Shown piece by piece: positions 57,301 through 64,000 of a stretch of 64,000 nucleotides of DNA (the stretch's first letter is position 1; each line of letters opens with the position of its first letter). The translations under genes and the position numbers were made by a program. Below the pieces are notes generated by a model, which had not been told where the DNA came from, searched no databases, and was given only the letters and a program-made list of their open reading frames with translations. Source of the stretch: Candidatus Skiveiella danica. GTDB taxonomy: Bacteria; Pseudomonadota; Gammaproteobacteria; Burkholderiales; Burkholderiaceae_C. Where the stretch lies: positions 124,001-188,000 of the forward strand of contig JADKHE010000003.1 of NCBI GenBank assembly GCA_016721925.1. Direction: 5' to 3'.

Positions 57301-58317
57301 ATGAAATCATTTGCCCTTTCCCTTCTCGCCGCTGCCGCCGCCATGACCACCGGAATGGCCCGTGCCGACACGGTATTCACCGTTTCGAGCTGGCTGGCCC
57401 CGACGCATACCGCCAGCATGGCCCAGAAAGAATGGTGTGACTTGCTGGAGAAAAACACCTCCGGCAAGATGAAGTGCAACTTCCTGCCCCGCGGTGTCAC
57501 CGCTGCGCCGGGGACCTACGATGCCGTCAAAAACGGTCTGGCCGACATCTCCTTCACCGTGCATGGCTACACGCCGGGCCGCTTTGTCTACACCCAGATG
57601 GCCGAGATGCCGTTCCTGGGCAACACCTCGGAGCCCCTTTCCATCGCGTACAGCCGCATCGCCGCCAAATACCCGGAGTTCACCGCTGAGCACCAGGGGG
57701 TCAAGGTGCTGGCCTTCTTCACCCACGGCCCCGGCATCGTGTTCAACACCAAGCGGCCGATTGCCAAGGTGGACGACCTGGGAGGACTGAAATTCCGCGT
57801 GGGCGGCGGCATGGTGAACGAGATTTCCAAGTCGCTGGGCATGAACGTCACGCTCAAGCCGGCGCCGGACTCGTATGAGCTGCTTGCGGGCGGCGTCATG
57901 GACGGCACCCTGTTCCCCGCCGAATCGACCGAATCCTTCAAGATCGACAAGATCATCCGCCATGCCACCACCTTCCCCGGGGGCCTGTACAACACCAGCT
58001 TCGTGTTCATGATGAACCAGGCGAAGTACGACAAGCTGACCCCGGAAGAGAAAAAGGCCGTGGACGCCATTTCGGGCGAGACCGCTGCCCGCATCTTCGG
58101 CCGCGGCTGGGACAAGGTCGACACGCGCGCCCTGGCCCTGATGCAGGCCAACGGGGTCGTGGTCACCAAGGCCGATGCCAAGTTCGTAGCCGACGTCAAG
58201 GCAAAGACCGCTCCCCTTGAGCAGGCCTGGATCAAAAGCGCCGAAGCCAAGGGCATGAAGAACCCGGCCAAAGTGCTGGCCGAATTCCGCGCGGAAATCG
58301 CCAAGCTCGAGAAGTAA
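57301..58317 (+). CDS. dctP: TRAP transporter solute-binding protein (DctP family)
   Basis: Periplasmic substrate-binding component of a tripartite ATP-independent transporter. The 338 residues have a signal peptide (1-22, ending GMARA) and the DctP fold: LENTS-type segment, FLPRGVTAAPGTYDAVKNGL, KFRVGGGMVNEISKSLGMNV with the Arg that binds carboxylates, and VMDGTLFPAESTESFKIDKI. The conserved Arg suggests a carboxylic-acid ligand, but the exact substrate is not clear. It is followed by a terminator-like hairpin and then dctQ and dctM. Confidence 0.94.
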   Translation: MKSFALSLLAAAAAMTTGMARADTVFTVSSWLAPTHTASMAQKEWCDLLEKNTSGKMKCNFLPRGVTAAPGTYDAVKNGLADISFTVHGYTPGRFVYTQMAEMPFLGNTSEPLSIAYSRIAAKYPEFTAEHQGVKVLAFFTHGPGIVFNTKRPIAKVDDLGGLKFRVGGGMVNEISKSLGMNVTLKPAPDSYELLAGGVMDGTLFPAESTESFKIDKIIRHATTFPGGLYNTSFVFMMNQAKYDKLTPEEKKAVDAISGETAARIFGRGWDKVDTRALALMQANGVVVTKADAKFVADVKAKTAPLEQAWIKSAEAKGMKNPAKVLAEFRAEIAKLEK

Positions 58318-58342
58318 AATCAGCGACATACTCGGCTGACCG

Positions 58343-58377
58343 GGCGGCCCCCACTGACGGTGGGCGCCGCCTTTTTT
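58343..58377 (+). terminator. Hairpin terminator between dctP and dctQ
   Basis: An outer stem GGCGG/CCGCC and an inner stem CCCAC/GTGGG with a small internal mismatch are followed by six T residues. It lies 25 bases after the dctP stop and 23 bases before the dctQ start, so it likely produces more binding protein than membrane subunits. Confidence 0.8.
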
Positions 58378-58400
58378 CTGTTTGACCAGGTGATTCCAAC

Positions 58401-58886
58401 TTGAAAAAGCTCCTCGAAACCATTTGCGGCGTGCTGGCCGGCGTGGCCTTGTTCGGCATCATGGCCCTGACCTTCTTTGATGTGGGCGGGCGCAAGCTCC
58501 TTTCCCATTCGATCACCGGTTCGCTGGAATTGACCGAGTTGCTGATGGTCGTGGTGATCTTTGCTGCCTTGCCCCTGGTGTCCCTGCGCGGTGAACATGT
58601 CGTCTTCGACTCGCTCGATCCCTACCTGCCGGATGCCGTACGCCTGGTGCAACGTGTGCTGGTGCACCTGTTGTGCGGCGCCGCGCTGATGGGACTGGGC
58701 GTCCTGATGTGGCAGACCGGTGGCAACTTCCTGGAGAGCGGTGAAACCACGGCGCAATTGAAGATCCTCAAGGCCCCTTTCATTTACGGCATGAGCGTGC
58801 TGTGCATGTTGACCGGACTGGTGCACCTGGCATTCACGATCCGGCCCTCGCAAGGAATGGAAGAAAGCGAAGGGGGCACGCTATGA
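58401..58886 (+). CDS. dctQ: TRAP transporter small permease subunit (DctQ family)
   Basis: A 161-residue inner-membrane protein with four predicted helices (about 8-30, 42-62, 85-107 and 126-147). The segment FFDVGGRKLLSHSITGSLEL is typical of DctQ, and it has the usual small size. TTG at 58401 is used, with AGGTG eight bases ahead and no better start. The stop overlaps the dctM start (ATGA). Confidence 0.85.
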   Translation: MKKLLETICGVLAGVALFGIMALTFFDVGGRKLLSHSITGSLELTELLMVVVIFAALPLVSLRGEHVVFDSLDPYLPDAVRLVQRVLVHLLCGAALMGLGVLMWQTGGNFLESGETTAQLKILKAPFIYGMSVLCMLTGLVHLAFTIRPSQGMEESEGGTL

Positions 58887-60175
58887 CCGAGGCCCTGATC
58901 GGATTCATCGCCATCTTCGCGCTGGCGCTGCTGCGCGTGCCGCTGGCTTTTGGCATGGGGCTGGTCGGCATCGTCGGCATCGGCCTGACGCGCAGCTGGG
59001 GGGCCGCCCTGGCCAGCACGGCGCAGGTGGTCCAGGAAACCGGATTTGCCTATACGCTGTCAGTCATCCCCTTGTTCATCCTGATGGGCAACTTCGTCGC
59101 AAGAGCGGGACTGGCTCATGAGCTGTTTCACGCGGCCTACGTGTTCATCGGCCACCTGCGCGGCGGCCTGGCCCATGCCACGATCGCGGCTTGCGCCGGG
59201 TTCGGCGCCATTTGCGGCTCGTCGATCGCCACCGCGGCCACCATGAGCAAGGTGGCCTATCCGTCGATGAAAAAACTGGGGTACAGCGACTCGCTGTCGA
59301 CCGGCGTGATCGCCGCCGGCGGCACCCTGGGCATCATGATTCCTCCGAGCACGATCATGGTCATCTACGGCATCGTGACGGAAACGAACATCGGCAAGCT
59401 GTTTGCGGCTGGCGTCATCCCCGGCCTGCTGACGGCCGCGCTGCTGATGGTCACCGTGGTGATCATGACCTCGCGCGACCCGGAGCACGCCCCGGCCGGC
59501 GAGAAATTCAGCTGGGCGGAGCGCTGGAAGGCCTTGCGCGGCATCTGGGGGGTGTTGTTGCTGGTGATCGTCGTTCTGGGCGGCATCTATGGCGGCATCT
59601 TCACCGCGACCGAGGGCGCTGGCATCGGTGCCGCCGGCGCCTTCCTGTTCGCCGTCGCGCGCCGGGCTCTCACGGTGCGCTCCACCCTGGACGTGCTGAT
59701 CGAGTCCGCGCGCACCACGGCCATGCTGTTCACGCTGCTCATCGCGGCGACGATCTTCGCCAACTTTGTCAACTTCACGAGCATGCCTGGCGACCTCAAG
59801 GAATGGATCACCCACCTCGGCCTGTCGCCGGTGATGATCGTGGGCGCGATGATGGTGATCTACGTGATCCTGGGAACGGTCATGGAAGAGCTGACCATGG
59901 TGCTGCTGACCATCCCGCTGTTCTTCCCGATCGTGGTGGCGCTGGGCTTTGATCCGGTCTGGTTCGGCGTGCTGATCGTGATGGTGATCCAGATCGGTCT
60001 GATTTCGCCGCCAGTCGGCATGAACCTGTTCGTCATCAACACCTTGTTGCCGCGAGTGGGTCTGGGCAACATCTTCCGAGGCGTGTGGTCCTTCGTGCTG
60101 GTTCAGGTCATGATGCTGGCCATCCTCGTGGCTTTTCCGCAGCTGAGCCTGTGGCTGCCCTCGTTCATGAACTGA
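58883..60175 (+). CDS. dctM: TRAP transporter large permease subunit (DctM family)
   Basis: A 430-residue ion-coupled permease with about twelve membrane helices. It has GSSIATAATMSKVAYPSMKK, GYSDSLSTGVIAAGGTLGIM and IPPSTIMVIYGIVTETNIGK, the DctM signature with the conserved PPS, and MEELTMVLLTIPLFFPIV in the C-terminal half. The ATG at 58883 gives MTEALIGFIAIF; the frame is open upstream in dctQ. It completes the three-part transporter dctPQM. Confidence 0.95.
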   Translation: MTEALIGFIAIFALALLRVPLAFGMGLVGIVGIGLTRSWGAALASTAQVVQETGFAYTLSVIPLFILMGNFVARAGLAHELFHAAYVFIGHLRGGLAHATIAACAGFGAICGSSIATAATMSKVAYPSMKKLGYSDSLSTGVIAAGGTLGIMIPPSTIMVIYGIVTETNIGKLFAAGVIPGLLTAALLMVTVVIMTSRDPEHAPAGEKFSWAERWKALRGIWGVLLLVIVVLGGIYGGIFTATEGAGIGAAGAFLFAVARRALTVRSTLDVLIESARTTAMLFTLLIAATIFANFVNFTSMPGDLKEWITHLGLSPVMIVGAMMVIYVILGTVMEELTMVLLTIPLFFPIVVALGFDPVWFGVLIVMVIQIGLISPPVGMNLFVINTLLPRVGLGNIFRGVWSFVLVQVMMLAILVAFPQLSLWLPSFMN

Positions 60176-60194
60176 GCAAGCGGGGCGACCGCCC

Positions 60195-61475
60195 TCATTC
60201 CCGCGCGGCCTGGTGAATGACGCGCTGCGGGAACGGGATCTCGATGTGGTTCTGCTGAAAGGCGTCCAGGATGGCGACGTTGATCGCCGAGCGCACATTG
60301 AGCTGTCCGTTCTCCGGATCTTCGATCCAGTAGCCCAACGTGAACTCCAGCCCGTCGGCGCCAAAGGCCGATAGCGCCGCGCTGGGGGCCGGGTTGCGCA
60401 GGACGCGCTCCTGGGCCAGGGCCGCGTCGGTCAACAGGCGGCTGACGAGCGCCACATCACTGTCGTACGCTACAGACACCACGGTGGACTGCCAGACCTT
60501 GGAATCAGCCAGGGACAGGTTCTCCACCCGGTTGTTGATCAGCATCTCGTTCGGTACGATGGATTCGCGTCCGGTCACTGCCCGGATCACCGTGTAGCGC
60601 GCGTTGATGTCGGTGATCCTGCCCTCAAAGTTGTCCACCCGCACGTTGTCACCGATGCGCATGCTGCGCTCGGCCAGGATGACAAAGCCGCTGACGTAGT
60701 TGGCGGCCAGCTTCTGCAGGCCCAGCCCGATGCCCACGCCGACCGCGCCGCCCAGAACCGACAAAGCGGTCAGGTCGATGCCTACCGCCGACAGCGCCAG
60801 CAGCAGGCCCACGAACATGAGCAGGGCACGGATCGCGTTGCTGACGGCCTTGCGCAGCGACAGCTGCCCGCCCGTCGCCGAGCGCAGCAGCCGTGCCTCG
60901 ATCGCGGACGAGATCCATAAGGTCAGGATCAGCACCGCACCAGCGGTCAGGCCCCCTTCGATGATGTTGCGGATCGAGAGATTGCTGGACCCGACCTTCC
61001 AGTGAATCTGGTCGAGCTCGTGCAACACCAGCGGCAGCAGTCCACTGACCCACAGGACCATGGCCAGCCAAGCCACCCAGGAGATCGTGCGCTCCAGCCA
61101 GCGCACCCACGGTGTCTGATGGAAGGCCACCTGCAGCACCTTCACACCCGTTCGGATGGCGGCCAGCGAGACCAGCGCGGGCACAGCGATCCGGAACAGC
61201 GCCAGCGGAAGCCAGGTGGCGAGCATCAGCTGAACGACATACGCAAGGCTGAGCCAGATGAGCGGAAACAGGACACCATCGATGACGCGACGACCGAACA
61301 GGACCGATGGCCCTTGCGGTTCGGCCGCGCGACGCGCCACCCACACGATGGCCCAGGCCAGTGCACCGCAGGCAAACAGCACGCCCAGCTCCGTCAACGT
61401 CGACGTCTGCATCAGGGCCGCGAACCAGCTGTCCAGATCCTGGGCCCGCGGCAGGTGGGGTTTCAGGTCGGCCAT
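60195..61475 (-). CDS. MscS-type mechanosensitive channel / small-conductance family protein
   Basis: A 426-residue membrane protein with about five N-terminal hydrophobic segments (residues about 25-260) followed by the MscS core. GGAVGVGIGLGLQKLAANYV is the pore helix TM3, and GFVILAERSMRIGDNVRVDN and the beta-domain GRITDINARYTVIRAVTGRE follow. Its extra N-terminal helices place it among larger MscS homologues rather than E. coli MscS itself. It probably releases solutes in hypo-osmotic shock. It overlaps the hydratase gene by 13 bases. Confidence 0.9.
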   Translation of the reverse strand: MADLKPHLPRAQDLDSWFAALMQTSTLTELGVLFACGALAWAIVWVARRAAEPQGPSVLFGRRVIDGVLFPLIWLSLAYVVQLMLATWLPLALFRIAVPALVSLAAIRTGVKVLQVAFHQTPWVRWLERTISWVAWLAMVLWVSGLLPLVLHELDQIHWKVGSSNLSIRNIIEGGLTAGAVLILTLWISSAIEARLLRSATGGQLSLRKAVSNAIRALLMFVGLLLALSAVGIDLTALSVLGGAVGVGIGLGLQKLAANYVSGFVILAERSMRIGDNVRVDNFEGRITDINARYTVIRAVTGRESIVPNEMLINNRVENLSLADSKVWQSTVVSVAYDSDVALVSRLLTDAALAQERVLRNPAPSAALSAFGADGLEFTLGYWIEDPENGQLNVRSAINVAILDAFQQNHIEIPFPQRVIHQAARE

Positions 61476-62269
61476 TGCGGCTCCCGCTTGTCGATAAAGG
61501 CCTGCACGCCTTCCTGCGCCACCGGATGCACCATGTTGTACGCCATGGTCTGGCTGGCCAGCTGGTAGGCGCCAGCCACACCCATCTCCCGCTGCTGGTG
61601 GAACAGCTGCTTGCCCATGGCCAGCGCCTCACGGGGCTTGGACAGGATCGCACCCACCAGACGCTCGACTTCCGCGTCAAGCTGCGACGGTTCGACCACC
61701 CGGTTCACCATTCCGCGGACCTTCGCCTCGGCGGCCGTGATGAACTCGCCGGTCACGAGCATCTCCATGGCCAGCTTGGGCGCCATGTTGCGCACCAGCG
61801 GCACACTGGGCGTCGCACAGAACAGGCCGGCATCGATGCCGTTGACGCCGAAACGCGCCGTGTCGACAGCCACCGCCAGGTCGCATTGCGCCACCAGCTG
61901 GCAGCCAGCCGCGGTCGCGAGGCCCTGAACACGGGCAATCACGGGCACCGGCAATTGCTGGATCGCCAGCATGAAACGGGAACACCGCGCGAACAGAGAC
62001 TGGAAATAGTCGAGGTCCGTGTGGGCCTTCATCTCCTTGAGGTCATGGCCGGCGCAAAAGGCCTTTCCAATGGCGCCCAGCACCACGACCCGGGCCGCGT
62101 TGTCAGCGCGAACCTGCTCAAGCGCAGACTCCAGGGCACCCAGCATGGATTCTCCGAGCACATTGAATCGAGCGGGGGTGTTCAGCGTGAGGACATGCAC
62201 GCCACGCGCATCGCGCCTGTGCAGCAGCGGCGCATCCGCTTCGGGCAGCGCATTCTTTGGTTGGTTCAT
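61463..62269 (-). CDS. Enoyl-CoA hydratase/isomerase family protein
   Basis: Crotonase-fold protein of 268 residues, similar to the ECHDC3-like group. VLTLNTPARFNVLGESMLGA, the oxyanion region KAFCAGHDLKEM, VIARVQGLATAAGCQLVAQC, and FCATPSVPLVRNMAPKLAME. The first catalytic Glu of crotonase appears replaced in TAAGCQL, so hydratase activity is uncertain. The ATG at 62269 is used. The gene shares its 3' end with the start of the channel gene. Confidence 0.85.
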   Translation of the reverse strand: MNQPKNALPEADAPLLHRRDARGVHVLTLNTPARFNVLGESMLGALESALEQVRADNAARVVVLGAIGKAFCAGHDLKEMKAHTDLDYFQSLFARCSRFMLAIQQLPVPVIARVQGLATAAGCQLVAQCDLAVAVDTARFGVNGIDAGLFCATPSVPLVRNMAPKLAMEMLVTGEFITAAEAKVRGMVNRVVEPSQLDAEVERLVGAILSKPREALAMGKQLFHQQREMGVAGAYQLASQTMAYNMVHPVAQEGVQAFIDKREPQWPT

Positions 62270-62347
62270 GGCCGCATTCTGGCTGAATCAGCGGGAGGGT
62301 TGAAGCGGCCACCCGGCAGGCTCGCCGCGCTTTCAGAACGAAGGAAA

Positions 62348-63301
62348 TTACAGGCCGGCCAGCACCCGGACATGGGCTTCCGCACTGCGTGCCAGGGCGC
62401 CCAGGTTGTAGCCGCCCTCGAGGCAGCTCACGATCCGCCCGCCGGCATGGCGCCGGGCCACGTCCATGATGCGCGACGTGATCCAGACAAAATCCTGCTC
62501 CATCAGGCCCATCTGGCCGAGGTCATCGCTGCGGTGGGCGTCGAAGCCGGCGCTGATGAAGATCATCTGCGGCGCATGCGCCTCAAGCCGGTGAATCCAC
62601 ATCATCTCGACGATCTCGCGCACATCCATGCCCCGGGTATGGGCCGGGACCGGCACGTTCACCAGATTCGGAGCATTCGAGCGGGCACCCCCGACCGGAT
62701 AGAAGGGATGCTGGTAGAAACTGGCCATCAGGATGCGCTCGTCCCCGGCGACGATGTCTTCGGTGCCGTTGCCGTGGTGGACGTCGAAGTCGATGATGGC
62801 CACCCTCTGCAGCCCATGGCGCTCCAGCGCGTACTTGGCCGCAATCGCCACGTTGTTGAAAAAGCAGAAGCCCATCGCCTTGTCACGGCACGCATGATGG
62901 CCCGGCGGTCGGACGGCGCAGAAGGCGTTGTCCAGCTCCCCCGCCATGACCGCATCGGTCGCTGCCAGCGCGGCGCCGGCCGCGCGCAATGCGGCATCCC
63001 AGGTGTGGACATTGAGGGAGGTGTCGGGGTCGACTTGGGTGTGGGTCGGTCCACCCGCCTCGATCTCTTCGCGCAGCACGTCGCTCAGGCCGCGCAGGGC
63101 CGCCACATGCATGCGGCCATGGGCCAGTTCGATGTCCGCAAGCGAAGCCGGATCGGCCTCGCGTCGGTCCAGGGAATCGCGCAGGCCGGTCGCATGGAAG
63201 TGGTCGTCAATGGCTTCGAGCCGCTCGGGGCACTCGGGATGGCCCGCCCCCATTTCATGTTTGCGGCAATCGGGGTGCGTGAAATAGCCTGTTTTGTTCA
63301 C
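62348..63301 (-). CDS. Histone deacetylase family protein (acetylpolyamine-amidohydrolase/AcuC-like)
   Basis: Zinc-dependent deacetylase of 317 residues. Motifs are MGAGHPECPERLEAIDD, VRPPGHHACRDKAMGFCFFN with the catalytic His pair, and RVAIIDFDVHHGNGTEDIVA with zinc-ligand Asp and His, then SAGFDAHRSDDLG. Bacterial relatives deacetylate acetylpolyamines or acetyl-CoA synthetase; which applies here is not known. The GTG start at 63301 is the only one giving the family N-terminus (MNKTGYFTHPDCR). It diverges from the MoxR gene. Confidence 0.92.
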   Translation of the reverse strand: MNKTGYFTHPDCRKHEMGAGHPECPERLEAIDDHFHATGLRDSLDRREADPASLADIELAHGRMHVAALRGLSDVLREEIEAGGPTHTQVDPDTSLNVHTWDAALRAAGAALAATDAVMAGELDNAFCAVRPPGHHACRDKAMGFCFFNNVAIAAKYALERHGLQRVAIIDFDVHHGNGTEDIVAGDERILMASFYQHPFYPVGGARSNAPNLVNVPVPAHTRGMDVREIVEMMWIHRLEAHAPQMIFISAGFDAHRSDDLGQMGLMEQDFVWITSRIMDVARRHAGGRIVSCLEGGYNLGALARSAEAHVRVLAGL

Positions 63302-63341
63302 GGGAGGCCCATGTCTTCAGTTTTTCGGATAACGTCCTGCC

Positions 63342-64000
63342 ATGGATGCACGACAGAAAATCATTTCAATTCTCGATCAGCTTAACACGGTGCTGGTGGG
63401 CAAATCCGCCCAGGTCCAGGACTGCGTGGCCTGCCTGCTGGCCGGCGGACACCTGTTGATCGAAGACGTCCCGGGGGTGGGCAAGACCACCCTGGCCCAC
63501 GCGCTGGCGCGCACCTTCGGTCTGCAGTTCTCGCGGGTGCAGTTCACCGCCGACCTGATGCCCAGCGACCTGTCGGGCGTTGCCGTCTTCGAGCGCAGCA
63601 AGGAGGCCTTTGTGTTTCACCCGGGGCCGGTCTTTGCACAGGTGCTGCTGGCCGACGAAATCAACCGCGCCAGTCCCAAGACCCAGAGCGCCCTCCTGGA
63701 GGCGATGGAGGAAAAACAGGTCACGGTCGAAGGCGAAACGCGCGCCCTGCCCTCGCCTTTCTTCGTGATCGCCACCCAGAACCCGCACGACCAGCTCGGC
63801 ACTTACGCCTTGCCGGAGTCCCAGATGGACCGCTTCCTGATGCGGATTTCGCTCGGCTATCCCGACCGGCAGGCTGAGCGCCAGCTCCTGGCGGGGAGCG
63901 ACCGTCGCGACATGGTCACGCAACTGCAGCCACTGCTTGCGGCCGACGAGCTGCAACAACTGCAGCTGGCGGTCCAGCAGGTCCACGTTGCCGACCCGTT
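63342..64000 (+). CDS. MoxR-family AAA+ ATPase, N-terminal part (runs off the right edge)
   Basis: Chaperone-like ATPase, usually acting with DUF58 and VWA-domain proteins encoded downstream. The 219 residues in the window show GHLLIEDVPGVGKTTLAHAL with Walker A (about 45-50), VQFTADLMPSDLSGVAVFE, Walker B LLADEINRASPKTQSALLEA, and the sensor segment FVIATQNPHDQLGTYALPES. The ATG at 63342 gives MDARQKIISILDQL. The gene continues past the window edge, so its partners are not visible. Confidence 0.93.
   Translation, partial: MDARQKIISILDQLNTVLVGKSAQVQDCVACLLAGGHLLIEDVPGVGKTTLAHALARTFGLQFSRVQFTADLMPSDLSGVAVFERSKEAFVFHPGPVFAQVLLADEINRASPKTQSALLEAMEEKQVTVEGETRALPSPFFVIATQNPHDQLGTYALPESQMDRFLMRISLGYPDRQAERQLLAGSDRRDMVTQLQPLLAADELQQLQLAVQQVHVADP

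Overview
The window is core chromosome of a high-GC betaproteobacterium, most likely Burkholderiales, family Comamonadaceae (Rhodoferax, Polaromonas, Hydrogenophaga or a relative). The evidence is the gene order rpsB-tsf-pyrH-frr-uppS-cdsA-dxr-rseP-bamA-skp-lpxD-fabZ-lpxA-lpxB-rnhB, the polyhydroxyalkanoate regulator PhaR, a monofunctional RelA, a TRAP transporter and EtfBA. I see no insertion sequence, prophage, integron, rRNA operon or CRISPR array. Two tRNAs are present, Leu(CAG) and Val(GAC).

Layout: 1-2182 holds the start of folP and all of ftsH (minus). rlmE (minus) and the yhbY-type RNA-binding gene (plus) diverge at 3.0 kb, followed by a small glycosyltransferase-like gene. 4.3-9.7 kb (minus) holds a DUF4149 membrane protein, greA, carB and carA. 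9.9-24.9 kb (minus) is one long envelope, isoprenoid and translation block running from rpsB down to a TrmH-family methyltransferase. It covers translation (S2, EF-Ts, Frr), UMP kinase, undecaprenyl and MEP-pathway isoprenoid synthesis, CDP-diacylglycerol, RseP, BamA/Skp and lipid A synthesis. 25.1-29.3 kb (plus) has an amidase, a D-amino acid dehydrogenase and NAD(P)HX repair. 29.3-38.1 kb (minus) has an SDR, RNase R, RimO, PhaR, tRNA-Val, RelA and an alpha/beta hydrolase, with tRNA-Leu on the plus strand. 38.2-43.4 kb has 3-hydroxybutyrate dehydrogenase, a SIMPL protein, an OmpR/EnvZ pair and ispDF. 43.5-49.4 kb has mfd, a rhodanese, a sparsely coding segment with a thioesterase, and serB. 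49.4-53.4 kb has a TrpB2-type synthase, a divergent NsrR/YtfE nitrosative-stress pair and a nitronate monooxygenase. 53.4-57.0 kb has an acyl-CoA dehydrogenase with EtfBA. 57.3-60.2 kb is a complete TRAP transporter. The right end has an MscS-type channel, an enoyl-CoA hydratase homologue, a histone-deacetylase-family enzyme and the start of a MoxR ATPase.

Two observations stand out. First, a family of about 60-bp interspersed repeats (nine copies, A-I) is scattered over 43 kb. Copies lie between genes, across stop codons (amidase, ispF), and inside reading frames of conserved enzymes (TrmH family, Dxr, NAD(P)HX dehydratase), where they are translated without breaking the gene. Second, two conserved housekeeping genes, carA and mfd, are each broken by a single missing base in a G run. 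This looks more like base-calling error than biology, although the G8 tract in mfd could be a real slippage site. Otherwise the region is conventional, and I found no clearly new multigene system.
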